Assembly: GCA_031548005.1 (NCBI GenBank)
Contig: JAVBRK010000047.1
Span: 62,001 to 126,000 of the forward strand
Direction of reading: 5' to 3'
Length of the DNA stretch: 64,000 nt
Source: BNXB01 sp031548005
Lineage (GTDB): Bacteria > Bacteroidota > Bacteroidia > Bacteroidales > Azobacteroidaceae
Below are positions 1 through 7,878 of this stretch, in pieces. The translations under genes were made by a program, and so were the position numbers. The number at the start of each line of letters is the position of its first letter. Positions within the stretch are counted from its first letter, which is position 1. The notes under the pieces are model-generated. The model was not told the origin of the DNA. It worked only from the letters and a program-made list of their open reading frames with translations, and ran no database searches.

Positions 1-536
1 AAAGCTTGGATAATGACACTTTTACCAATTACTTAGATAAACACGAAGTGAAGCCGGGAGATGTTTTTTTCCTTCCCGCCGGACGGGTACATGCCATTGG
101 AGCCGGATGCTTCATTGCTGAAATCCAGCAAACTTCGAATATTACCTATCGCATCTACGACTACAATCGTAAAGATACCCAGGGTAATCCCCGGGAACTG
201 CATACTGAACTGGCAAAAGACGCCATCGACTATACAGTACATCAGTACCATAAGCTCAATTATGTTCAAAAAAAGAATGAAACTCAGAATCTGGTGGCCT
301 GTCCTTATTTTGTAACCAACCTGATCGACACCAACTACCGGGAAGTTCGGAATCTCGCCGGAAGAGATTCTTTCACGGCCTATATATGCATGGAAGGGCA
401 ATTGACTCTCACCGACAACAATGATTTTACAATGAATATCAGGCAAGGAGAGACCGTTCTGATTCCAGCCGAATGCACAGAAGTTACGCTGACTCCTGAA
501 AAAAACTGCAAATTATTGGAAACTTATATCGGATAA
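1..536 (+). CDS. manA: Mannose-6-phosphate isomerase, class I (C-terminal part; start lies before the window)
   Basis: Interconverts mannose 6-phosphate and fructose 6-phosphate in the cytoplasm, feeding GDP-mannose and glycan synthesis. The open frame runs in from the left edge, so only about the last 177 residues are visible. The cupin segment PGDVFFLPAGRVHAIGAG with its metal-site His, followed by IQQTSNITYRIYDYNR, is the signature of the short (about 320-residue) bacterial class I family. A second small cupin-like repeat follows (residues about 105-175), as usual for this family. A hairpin terminator lies directly after the stop. The TTG at position 6 is not a credible start because coding continues upstream. 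Confidence 0.9.
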   Translation, partial: SLDNDTFTNYLDKHEVKPGDVFFLPAGRVHAIGAGCFIAEIQQTSNITYRIYDYNRKDTQGNPRELHTELAKDAIDYTVHQYHKLNYVQKKNETQNLVACPYFVTNLIDTNYREVRNLAGRDSFTAYICMEGQLTLTDNNDFTMNIRQGETVLIPAECTEVTLTPEKNCKLLETYIG

Positions 537-573
537 TCGCTTTCTGATTTAATTCCCGGCAATATTTCATTTT

Positions 574-607
574 TAAGCTACACTTTCTATGTGTAGCTTA
601 TTTTTTA
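574..607 (+). terminator. Rho-independent terminator after manA
   Basis: Perfect 10-bp stem TAAGCTACAC (574-583) / GTGTAGCTTA (591-600) with a 7-nt loop, followed by TTTTTTATTA. On the other strand the stem is not followed by a T tract, so it serves the plus-strand manA transcript. Confidence 0.85.
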
Positions 608-1648
608 TTAAAAAAATCCAAACCGGTAATTAAATGAGACCAGACCTGATCTGTGGCCTCCGAGAAAGTTCGATTCCACCCGGAACTGCCAGTGACGGCT
701 CAGTTGATACTGCGCCCCCAGGATCATGTACCAATCGTTGGTCGGACGCTTTTCCAGCGAATAATGAATCTGGTCGGTCTCGATACGCTCCCCGGCTTTA
801 TCGACTAATTCATCGACAAAAGTCTGAATTTTAGGAGCCAACTCCTTATACCAATCCGAATTCTGATAATTATTCCCAAAATCAGGCATCACTTCCGAAA
901 GGGGAATAATACCTTCCGTTATATTGCTCAGATAAGTCCTTCCGGCACCTGTCCAGAGCGACAGATTAGTTTCCGGCTTTCCGGTAAAATGGAATACATA
1001 CCCGGTACGTAACGACAGATTCATGGCTGTATTATCATTTTTCAACTCATCAAAATGAGTCCATACTTTATTAAAATCCAGAGAAAAGAAAATAGATCGC
1101 ACTCCTCCTGTAAGCATACCTCCCACTCCATAGACATAGCCATCAAAAGCAGCCTGCGTATGAAAATCAACCGGTTTTCCGGCAATACTACCGATACCGA
1201 CTTCGGTGTTGACCCAGGCTTTACCGAAAAGACCATAAATATCCAAAAAAGGGAATAACCAAATATCGGTACGGATGTTAAAGTTTTTGACCGAAGCCGT
1301 CACGTCACTGAATCCCACAACCTTATCCAGATTTATCATTTCTCCGTCGTTAAGTCCAACCGACAAATTAGAGATCGTCACATCCTGATCTGCAATATAC
1401 CCATTTATCATGACCCCGATCGGATACGGCAATAAAAATCCTTTGGCCCCGGCTTTCTTTGCTCCGATGGGCAATGTATAAGGATTATTCAACTCTTTTA
1501 CCTCCTGATACAAATTACCTTGCTTCGGTAATATTTTTATACCTGCATCTGTTTGTGAGAATAACGGGGATAGAGGAAGTAATATCGAAATAAATAATAT
1601 AATCGCCAGTCTCTGTACCATTATTTTTTTTACCCGGATTTTTTTCAT
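608..1648 (-). CDS. Outer-membrane beta-barrel protein (unassigned)
   Basis: 346 residues beginning with a basic N-terminus and a hydrophobic core ending in PLFSQ, a plausible signal peptide of about 32 residues (a second Met at residue 10 would give a shorter version). The body has alternating polar/aromatic strands, many Gly-Tyr/Phe turns, and ends in YRFGFF; a C-terminal Phe is typical of outer-membrane barrels folded by BAM. It reads as a whole-length barrel rather than a TonB receptor or SusD. I do not recognise the specific family or substrate. It stands alone, convergent with manA. Confidence 0.7.
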   Translation of the reverse strand: MKKIRVKKIMVQRLAIILFISILLPLSPLFSQTDAGIKILPKQGNLYQEVKELNNPYTLPIGAKKAGAKGFLLPYPIGVMINGYIADQDVTISNLSVGLNDGEMINLDKVVGFSDVTASVKNFNIRTDIWLFPFLDIYGLFGKAWVNTEVGIGSIAGKPVDFHTQAAFDGYVYGVGGMLTGGVRSIFFSLDFNKVWTHFDELKNDNTAMNLSLRTGYVFHFTGKPETNLSLWTGAGRTYLSNITEGIIPLSEVMPDFGNNYQNSDWYKELAPKIQTFVDELVDKAGERIETDQIHYSLEKRPTNDWYMILGAQYQLSRHWQFRVESNFLGGHRSGLVSFNYRFGFF

Positions 1649-1712
1649 AAATTTAAATCCTAATTGTTAATGATTGGAATTTAAATAATAACCACTCAGG
1701 CGTCATTTTGTT

Positions 1713-1755
1713 CATAAAAAAACTCCGAAGATTAACTTTTGGAGTTTTTTTATGA
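1713..1755 (-). terminator. Long-stem terminator after the CoA-transferase gene
   Basis: A 15-bp perfect inverted repeat (TCATAAAAAAACTCC at 1712-1726 against GGAGTTTTTTTATGA at 1741-1755) with a 14-nt loop. The T run sits inside the stem on both strands, so it can act in either direction. It lies 18 bp beyond the stop of the 1773-3266 gene. Confidence 0.75.
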
Positions 1756-1772
1756 TCCTGATTATATCCAGG

Positions 1773-3266
1773 TCACCTGAAGTCATTCCAATTTACCTGA
1801 CTCATATCCCCGGTCTTATTAAACACATTATGAAAAGCAAAACATGCCTGAAGGTTTTGGGGAGTATGTCCCTGAATTCCCATAGACAGATATTCTTTCA
1901 ATAATTGTTTATATTGTGGATGAACACAATTTTCAATAATCGACTCCGCGCGCTGCACCGGAGAAAGCCCTCTCAAATCGGCAACTCCGCACTCGGTAAT
2001 CAGGATTTTAACCGAATGCTCGCTATGATCGTGGTGTGATACCATCGGCACAATCGAACTGATTTTTCCTCCCTTTGCAATCGATGGTGTTGTAAAAATC
2101 GACAAATAGGCATTCCGGCAAAAATCGGCCGATCCGCCAATACCATTCATCATTTTTGTTCCAACTACGTGAGTAGAATTAATATTCCCGAAAATATCCG
2201 CCTCCAAAGCAGTATTAATCGCAATCAATCCCAACCTGCGGGCAACTTCCGGATTATTGGAAATTTCCTGCGGACGCAGAACAATTTTTTCTTTATAAAA
2301 ATCAAGATTCTCATAAACCTCTTTCAAGGCTTCTGCACTTAAAGTCAAAGAACAGCCACTGGCAAACTTTACCCGGTTTTCTTTCATCAGTTTTATCACC
2401 GAGTCCTGGATGACCTCCGTATATACTTCAAAAGCAGGAATATTCGGATTGGAACCCATCGCTCCAAGAACGGCATTGGCAACATTACCGACTCCGGACT
2501 GCACCGGTAAGAAAGAAGCCGGAATACGGCCGGCTTTAATTTCTGAGGTCAGAAAATCAGAAACATTTTTACCAATCTGCTCGGTAATTTCATCCGTAGG
2601 AGTAAATCCACCCACTTCATTCGGTAGATTGGTTTCCACAATGCCGACAATTTTCTTCGGATCAACCTTAATATAAGGAGCTCCAATCCTATCACTGGGC
2701 TTGTAAACGGGAATTTCCCTGCGCACCGGAGGGTCGGCAGGTTCATAAATATCATGTATCCCACGCAAAGCCTTCGGATGAAAACGATTCAATTCCAGGA
2801 TTATTTTATCAGCCAGGCGGGCAATAGTCGGAGCAATTCCAACGGCAGAAGTCAGTATAATCTCGCCTTCGTCCGTAACATCGCAACATTCCATGATTGC
2901 AATATCCGTTTTGGGGAGAAACCCGTAACGCAGATACTGAGGAAGTTCGGAAAGATGCAAATCAAAGTAATGCGCGCCATGTGCATTCAATTCCTTACGC
3001 AAATCACCATTCGACTGGTATGGAGAACGAAATTTAATCGCATGTGCACGAGCCAGCGCTCCATCAATCGAATCTCCGGTAGATGCTCCTGTAAATACCC
3101 CGATTTTGAACGGGCGTCCGGCTGCATGCTCACTTTCCGCTTTCTCTGCCAAAGCCTGGGTAATTGCTTTCGGACAACCAGCTGCGGTGAAACCACTAAA
3201 ACCGACAACATTATTATTGTTAATCATATTTGCAGCTTCTTCAGCTGTCATCATTTTGAAACCCAT
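1773..3266 (-). CDS. Acetyl-CoA hydrolase/transferase family protein (succinyl-CoA:acetate CoA-transferase type)
   Basis: 497 residues, the usual length of the Cat1/AarC branch of class I CoA-transferases. These move CoA between acetate and succinate (or a similar acid) through a covalent glutamyl-CoA intermediate. FEVYTEVIQDS (around residue 290) carries the glutamate expected to be catalytic in this family, and GIGGSADFCRNAYLSIF is the typical C-domain glycine/active-site loop. In fermenting Bacteroidales such an enzyme would link succinate/propionate metabolism to acetate release; the exact acid pair cannot be read from sequence. Monocistronic: it has its own promoter (TACCTTTG) and terminator. 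Confidence 0.85.
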   Translation of the reverse strand: MGFKMMTAEEAANMINNNNVVGFSGFTAAGCPKAITQALAEKAESEHAAGRPFKIGVFTGASTGDSIDGALARAHAIKFRSPYQSNGDLRKELNAHGAHYFDLHLSELPQYLRYGFLPKTDIAIMECCDVTDEGEIILTSAVGIAPTIARLADKIILELNRFHPKALRGIHDIYEPADPPVRREIPVYKPSDRIGAPYIKVDPKKIVGIVETNLPNEVGGFTPTDEITEQIGKNVSDFLTSEIKAGRIPASFLPVQSGVGNVANAVLGAMGSNPNIPAFEVYTEVIQDSVIKLMKENRVKFASGCSLTLSAEALKEVYENLDFYKEKIVLRPQEISNNPEVARRLGLIAINTALEADIFGNINSTHVVGTKMMNGIGGSADFCRNAYLSIFTTPSIAKGGKISSIVPMVSHHDHSEHSVKILITECGVADLRGLSPVQRAESIIENCVHPQYKQLLKEYLSMGIQGHTPQNLQACFAFHNVFNKTGDMSQVNWNDFR

Positions 3267-3298
3267 GATAAATATTCTTTAATTTTGGAAATTTGCCC

Positions 3299-3306
3299 CA
3301 AAGGTA
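3299..3306 (-). promoter_or_regulatory. -7 element of the CoA-transferase promoter
   Basis: TACCTTTG on the minus strand (plus-strand CAAAGGTA) matches the Bacteroidetes -7 consensus TAnnTTTG exactly. Transcription would start near 3293, leaving a ~27-nt leader before the ATG at 3266. No clear TTTG at -33. Confidence 0.55.
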
Positions 3307-3369
3307 ATACTTTAGTTTAAAATCAAGGAGTAGGAACTAATAATTATTTCGGCTTTCTGCGCCTCATTA

Positions 3370-3771
3370 TCAAAATTCTTTCCGGTTAATGATTTCCGAA
3401 TAAATTACAGCCCTCTTTAATTCATCCATATCTGAGAAATTCAATACGAAACCGGAATTGACTGGCTCAGGATCCTGAAAATTTTGCATCTCGGAAACAG
3501 GGGCCACCACACGCTTCACCTCCGGATTAAAAGTATCTACAGTCGGTTGAAGTCTGACTTTATCTTTTTTCTGGCGAATTTCTTTCCCAGGCTTGAATTG
3601 AGGGATGACAGGATCCGGTTCCGATTCTTTCTGATCATATACCCCTTTGGGCAACATAGTCTTCCTCATATCCTGTTGCTGCCTCTTTTTTTTGTTGGAA
3701 GACTGAATAACCGATACGATCAACGATCCGATTATGATTAATAAAGGAACAATATCTGATAATTTATCCAT
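3370..3771 (-). CDS. Small single-pass membrane protein, unknown function
   Basis: 133 residues. Residues about 7-24 (IVPLLIIIGSLIVSVIQ) form one membrane helix, followed by a basic stretch KKKRQQQ and a polar, low-complexity cytoplasmic region; the last 25 residues (DMDELKRAVIYSEIINRKEF) are the best-ordered part and look amphipathic-helical. The basic residues right after the helix suggest an N-out/C-in anchor. A -7 element TATATTTG lies at 3794-3801 on the minus strand. I do not recognise it beyond saying that such short anchored proteins are frequent in Bacteroidales. Confidence 0.65.
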   Translation of the reverse strand: MDKLSDIVPLLIIIGSLIVSVIQSSNKKKRQQQDMRKTMLPKGVYDQKESEPDPVIPQFKPGKEIRQKKDKVRLQPTVDTFNPEVKRVVAPVSEMQNFQDPEPVNSGFVLNFSDMDELKRAVIYSEIINRKEF

Positions 3772-3793
3772 AAAAATACCTATTTTTGCACCT

Positions 3794-3801
3794 CAAATAT
3801 A
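3794..3801 (-). promoter_or_regulatory. -7 element for the 3370-3771 gene
   Basis: TATATTTG on the minus strand, an exact TAnnTTTG match, with only a partial TTG around 20 bp upstream. It sits just downstream of the terminator of the candidate sRNA at 3832-3915, so the small membrane-protein gene would be transcribed separately. Confidence 0.5.
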
Positions 3802-3831
3802 GTAAATATAATTGAATGATACAACACCAGT

Positions 3832-3915
3832 AAAAAAAAACATTAGGGATGACTTCACAGCCACCCCTAACCCATTTAACCAAAACCTTAACTATGAAAA
3901 AATTTTACGTTTTTC
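3832..3915 (-). ncRNA. Candidate ~84-nt intergenic small RNA with its own promoter and terminator
   Basis: On the minus strand a full promoter (TTTG at 3951-3948, 19-bp spacer, TACCTTTG at 3928-3921) would start a transcript near 3915. It ends in a hairpin formed by 3843-3853 and 3860-3870 followed by nine U (3840-3832). The hairpin is completely paired only as minus-strand RNA: two positions are G-U wobbles there but A-C mismatches on the plus strand, which fixes the orientation. No start codon is followed by an open frame of any length. The 5' half is a single-stranded-looking U/G-rich stretch containing GUUAAGGUUUUGGUUAAAUG, a possible base-pairing seed. It lies divergent to miaB. Confidence 0.6.
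3843..3870 (-). terminator. Terminator hairpin of the candidate small RNA
   Basis: 11-bp stem with two G-U wobbles and a 6-nt loop, followed on the minus strand by UG and nine U. The wobble pattern shows it works on the minus strand. Confidence 0.7.
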
Positions 3916-3920
3916 AGAAG

Positions 3921-3951
3921 CAAAGGTACACATATTTTTTATACCGACAAA
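3921..3951 (-). promoter_or_regulatory. Promoter of the candidate small RNA
   Basis: Minus strand TTTG (3951-3948), 19-bp spacer, TACCTTTG (3928-3921): an exact match to the Bacteroidetes primary-sigma consensus at the preferred spacing. It points away from miaB. Confidence 0.7.
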
Positions 3952-4015
3952 CTTTTTAAACGGAAAAACAATATTTGTTTATTAAAAATTGTTAATAATT
4001 ATAAATTTAATTGAA

Positions 4016-5395
4016 ATGCTAAAAAAAGAAGCAGAAGCAGACTTTAAATCTGCAACCAAAACAGAAGAAAATGAAAAAAAGTTCTTCATCGAAACCTACG
4101 GATGCCAGATGAATATAGCTGATAGTGAAGTCGTTGCATCTATCATGAAAATGGATGACTTCGACAGTACGGAGGATATCAAAGAGGCTGATGTTATTCT
4201 GGTGAATACCTGTTCGATCCGGGACAACGCCGAACAGAAAGTATTATCCCGGCTTCAATACTTCCAATCCTTAAAAAAGAAGCGCAAAAATCTGATTGTA
4301 GGAGTATTAGGATGCATGGCCGAACGTGTAAAAGAAGAATTGATAGAAGAGCACCAGGCCGATATTGTAGTCGGTCCGGATTCTTACATGGATCTTCCAA
4401 ACCTGATCGGAGCCGTAGAGAAAGGAGAAAAAGCGATCAATGTGGAATTATCCTCGACAGAAACCTACAAAGATGTTATTCCTTTGAAGATATCGGGTCA
4501 TAAACTTTCCGGCTTTATTTCAATTATGCGGGGATGCAATAATTTCTGTACCTATTGTATCGTACCTTATACCCGGGGACGGGAACGAAGCCGGGAAACA
4601 GAAAGTATCCTGAACGAGTTACAGGCCCTACGGAAAGAAGGGTATAAAGAAGTAACCCTACTCGGACAGAACGTGAATTCTTATCTTTTCAAAGACATGA
4701 ACGAAACGGTAGATTTTTCGGCCTTATTGAAAAAAGTAGCCGTTGCCGCTCCCGACATGCGCATCCGTTTTACGACCTCGCACCCCAAAGATATGAACGA
4801 TGAGACCCTGGAAGTTATTGCACAATACGACAATATCTGCAACCATGTGCATCTACCGGCTCAATCCGGCAGTTCCAAGATTCTGAAGTCCATGAACCGC
4901 AGATATACACGCGAATGGTACCTCGACCGGATTGCCGCCATCAAGCGAATTATTCCGGATGCATCTATTACCACGGATATTTTTTGCGGATTTCATGACG
5001 AGACGGAAGAGAATCATCAGGAAACACTTTCTTTGATGCGGGAAGTCGGATTCGATGCTGCATTTATGTTCAAATACTCGGAACGCCCGGGAACCTATGC
5101 CTCGAAGCATCTTGAAGACAATATTCCGGAGGAAATCAAAACCCGTCGTCTGGAAGAAATCATCGCCTTGCAACTGAAACTTTCACTCAAAAGTAATCAA
5201 CGCGACATTGGAAAAACATTCGAAATACTGGTCGAAGGATTTTCCAAACGCTCCCGGGAACAATTATTCGGACGAACACCACAGAATAAAGTGGTCATCT
5301 TCGATAAAGCTAATTACCGGATAGGAGACCGGGTACAGGTCGAAATAGAGGATGCTTCGGCAGCAACGATGTTCGGAAAACCGGTCGGTTCTTAA
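4016..5395 (+). CDS. miaB: tRNA-2-methylthio-N6-dimethylallyladenosine synthase
   Basis: Radical-SAM methylthiotransferase that converts i6A37 to ms2i6A37 in tRNAs reading UNN codons. The N-terminal UPF0004 domain has its three cluster cysteines (ETYGCQMN, NTCSIR, VLGCMAER). The radical-SAM motif is GCNNFCTYCIVPYTRGRERS (CxxxCxxC). A TRAM domain closes the protein (about the last 65 residues). I take the ATG at 4016 as the start (459 residues); an in-frame TTG at 3989 lies in an A+T-rich stretch with no homology-like content. The stop overlaps the stop of the convergent NADH dehydrogenase gene by 3 bp. Confidence 0.93.
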   Translation: MLKKEAEADFKSATKTEENEKKFFIETYGCQMNIADSEVVASIMKMDDFDSTEDIKEADVILVNTCSIRDNAEQKVLSRLQYFQSLKKKRKNLIVGVLGCMAERVKEELIEEHQADIVVGPDSYMDLPNLIGAVEKGEKAINVELSSTETYKDVIPLKISGHKLSGFISIMRGCNNFCTYCIVPYTRGRERSRETESILNELQALRKEGYKEVTLLGQNVNSYLFKDMNETVDFSALLKKVAVAAPDMRIRFTTSHPKDMNDETLEVIAQYDNICNHVHLPAQSGSSKILKSMNRRYTREWYLDRIAAIKRIIPDASITTDIFCGFHDETEENHQETLSLMREVGFDAAFMFKYSERPGTYASKHLEDNIPEEIKTRRLEEIIALQLKLSLKSNQRDIGKTFEILVEGFSKRSREQLFGRTPQNKVVIFDKANYRIGDRVQVEIEDASAATMFGKPVGS

Positions 5396-6681
5396 TCGCG
5401 GTTTTGTTTGGGGCGAATCAGCAAACGCAAGGATACATCATAGGTAAAATAGCTCCAGGCCCAATCGAGAAATACAAGCACTTTATTCTTGACTCCCACG
5501 ATGGTAAAAAGGTGCACCACCAGCCACAACCACCAGGCAGGCGCACCTCCAAACCGGAGTTTTCCCAGGTCGGCTACTGCGGCATTCCGCCCGATTGTAG
5601 CCAATGATCCTTTATCTTTATATTGAAACGGCGCCTGCTTTTTCCCGGATTCTTTCAATTCGAGGTTCTTCGCCAACAAGGTTGCCATCTGGAGGGCGCC
5701 CTGGGCAATCTGAGGAAGCCCTTTCGGATGAGTTTCTGTTTCCATGTAGGCAATATCACCGATAGCAAAGATATTTTCAAAATTATTGACCCGGCAAAAA
5801 CGATCGACTATCAAACGATTTCCCCGGGTATAATAATCGGAAGCAATTCCCTCAATACGATTCCCGGTAATACCGGCAACCCACAATACATTATCTGTAA
5901 TTATCCGAGTCCCGTCGCTTATCGTAACCACTCCGTTCTCATAAGTAGCAACAAAAACATCCTGATGCAAAACAACACCACGCCGGGTTAATTCTTTTGC
6001 AGCCTCGGCCGAAGCCTGTTCTGACATCGCCAGTAACAATCTGGGAGATGCATCAACTACATGAATCTGCATTTCAGAAAAATTGAGTTCCGGATAATCT
6101 TTCGGCAAAACGCGATTACGCATATCTGCCAAAGCTCCCGCCAACTCCACGCCGGTAGCGCCCCCTCCCACCACAACGAAAGTCAGTAACTTTTTCAGTA
6201 TCTCTTTATCGTCGGTCAACGAAGCCTCTTCAAAACTCTGTAAAATCCGGTTACGGGCGTATAGAGCTTCCGACACCGATTTCAGAGGAATTGTCGAAGT
6301 TTTCAATGATTGATTTCCAAAAAAATTAGTATCACAACCTGTTGCCAACACCAGATAATCGTACTCCACACTTCCTTCACTGGTTACGACTATGTTCGAT
6401 TCGGGTAAAACCTGTGTTACCTCACACATGCGGAAATATACATTCGATTTTTTCTGAAAATTCTTTCGGATCGGATAAGCGATTGAACTCGGTTCGAGAC
6501 CTGCAATGGCCACCTGATATAAAAGCGGCTGAAACTGATGATAGTTATTTTTATCTAAAAGTACGATTTCAAAATACTCTGGATTCAGTTTATTGGCAAC
6601 CTTAAGACCTCCGAAACCGGCGCCAACCACCACGACCCTTTTTTTTTCCGTTTTTTCAGGGATATTCACCATTTTTTTCAT
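5392..6681 (-). CDS. ndh: Type II NADH dehydrogenase (NDH-2)
   Basis: 429 residues. Single-subunit, non-proton-pumping NADH:quinone oxidoreductase at the inner face of the cytoplasmic membrane. The FAD-binding Rossmann motif VVVVGAGFGGLKVA is at residues about 16-29, the second NADH-binding motif is VVVGGGATGVELAG near residue 165, and FAIGDIAYM is the FAD-contacting motif before the C-terminal part. The C-terminal WWLWLVVHLFTIVG...LDWAWSYFTYD region is the amphipathic/membrane-anchoring segment typical of this family. It shares 3 bp with the miaB stop. It lies downstream of gldB on the same strand, 144 bp away. Confidence 0.88.
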   Translation of the reverse strand: MKKMVNIPEKTEKKRVVVVGAGFGGLKVANKLNPEYFEIVLLDKNNYHQFQPLLYQVAIAGLEPSSIAYPIRKNFQKKSNVYFRMCEVTQVLPESNIVVTSEGSVEYDYLVLATGCDTNFFGNQSLKTSTIPLKSVSEALYARNRILQSFEEASLTDDKEILKKLLTFVVVGGGATGVELAGALADMRNRVLPKDYPELNFSEMQIHVVDASPRLLLAMSEQASAEAAKELTRRGVVLHQDVFVATYENGVVTISDGTRIITDNVLWVAGITGNRIEGIASDYYTRGNRLIVDRFCRVNNFENIFAIGDIAYMETETHPKGLPQIAQGALQMATLLAKNLELKESGKKQAPFQYKDKGSLATIGRNAAVADLGKLRFGGAPAWWLWLVVHLFTIVGVKNKVLVFLDWAWSYFTYDVSLRLLIRPKQNRD

Positions 6682-6825
6682 ATGTACACTTATTGTTTTA
6701 AACCTGTTAAAAGCATCAACAATACAACACCCATAAAAAGCTATAGTTTAAAATTGGAGAGAATATAAATTAAATGCGGAAAAATTAACACTTCAGGTTT
6801 CAGCAGGAGATAGAATAAATCTTTA

Positions 6826-7812
6826 TTAAGGCTTGTATTTCGATTGTTTTAACAATTCCTGGGCATCCGTAAGGCTCATCAACTCATGCAATGAAGTTTC
6901 AGGATATTTTTGCATATAAGACATAATAATTTGATAGCCAACCCAGGTACCAACCCTCCCCGGTGATTCGGAAAGAAGAAATGCCGTGTGCGGAGCATCG
7001 TTCAGGTACTGGGTAACAATGATATGATCCGAAGTATACAAATGATCATTTTGCAGGATGGTTTTCCAGATACGGGACTGATTATTGCTGCACCACAGAT
7101 ACTGTTCTTTCGTATAAGCGACATATTCCCATACCTGACGATCGGGAAGTAGCCGGGAAAGGATATAACGTAACTTGCCTTCATACAGCATCCGTTCGAG
7201 CAGAACATCCCGATTGCCTTCAAAAGGCATATTCGCCATCATAAATCCGAGAAGGTAGTCCGGAATAATCCGTTCAGGAGTCATATTCTGGAGTTGATAA
7301 TCATAGAAATAATTCTGATAAAACGGATAATCCGCTCCCATATATTTATCCGCTGATAAAGACAAAATATCATCAGTCACGATCACATTCTGATTCAAAC
7401 CCGAAACATGCATGTATATCGCAGGTTGTTTCAACTCCGGAAATTCTTTCAGGAGTTGTACAAAAGCTGGATTTAACTCTGAATTAAAAGCTTCAAGATC
7501 CGGGAATTTCTGTTGTTCGTCACGATAAAGAGTCATTAGTGCAGGTTCTGAAAAAGCACTGTTTAACCGTTCATAAAAACCTGCCGAATCGGTCTTTCCT
7601 ATGCGGATCACCTGCTCTCCGAACAAATTTAAAAAATCTTTATAATTCCCTGTTAATGAATCCTCGGGTAATTGCTTATTCAAATATCTGAATAATTGAG
7701 TATCGAACCTCTTGATAATCAAGGCCGGGTTCTCTTCTCCAAAGGCGCTCCTACTGGAACAACCCGAGAAAAGCAAACATAAAATAGCCAGTGTAAGAAA
7801 TTGTCGTTTCAT
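6826..7812 (-). CDS. gldB: GldB family lipoprotein
   Basis: 328 residues starting with a lipoprotein signal ending in LLFSGC, so it is expected to be lipid-anchored and periplasm-facing. The C-terminal SPGRVGTWVGYQIIMSYMQK block is the hallmark of GldB, first defined in Flavobacterium gliding motility but also kept in non-gliding Bacteroidales, where its role is not settled. The protein has a metallopeptidase-like overall layout (DUF2268 relatives) but I see no clear HExxH. A promoter with -7 TAATTTTG lies only a few bases before the ATG, so the leader is very short. Divergent from tamB, 66 bp apart. Confidence 0.8.
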   Translation of the reverse strand: MKRQFLTLAILCLLFSGCSSRSAFGEENPALIIKRFDTQLFRYLNKQLPEDSLTGNYKDFLNLFGEQVIRIGKTDSAGFYERLNSAFSEPALMTLYRDEQQKFPDLEAFNSELNPAFVQLLKEFPELKQPAIYMHVSGLNQNVIVTDDILSLSADKYMGADYPFYQNYFYDYQLQNMTPERIIPDYLLGFMMANMPFEGNRDVLLERMLYEGKLRYILSRLLPDRQVWEYVAYTKEQYLWCSNNQSRIWKTILQNDHLYTSDHIIVTQYLNDAPHTAFLLSESPGRVGTWVGYQIIMSYMQKYPETSLHELMSLTDAQELLKQSKYKP

Positions 7813-7819
7813 TGTCCGA

Positions 7820-7851
7820 CAAAATTATGGAATACTCCTGATATTTGCAAG
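7820..7851 (-). promoter_or_regulatory. Promoter of gldB
   Basis: Minus strand CTTG (7851-7848), 20-bp spacer, TAATTTTG (7827-7820). Transcription would start around 7815, about 3-5 nt before the ATG, i.e. almost leaderless. Confidence 0.5.
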
Positions 7852-7858
7852 AAAATCA

Positions 7859-7866
7859 TAACTTTG
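7859..7866 (+). promoter_or_regulatory. -7 element of the tamB promoter
   Basis: TAACTTTG matches TAnnTTTG; start expected near 7872, giving a leader of only ~7 nt before the ATG at 7879. No TTTG at the right distance upstream. Confidence 0.5.
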
Positions 7867-7878
7867 CAGTAGTTTTAT

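Noticed and set aside
2754..3320. 188-codon plus-strand frame
   Set aside because: Entirely opposite the CoA-transferase gene, whose protein family is certain; shadow frame.
3894..3959. 21-codon plus-strand frame MKKFYVFQKQ... as a leader peptide of miaB
   Set aside because: It overlies the promoter and 5' part of the minus-strand RNA; no plus-strand promoter or attenuator fits, and the opposite-strand elements explain the sequence better.
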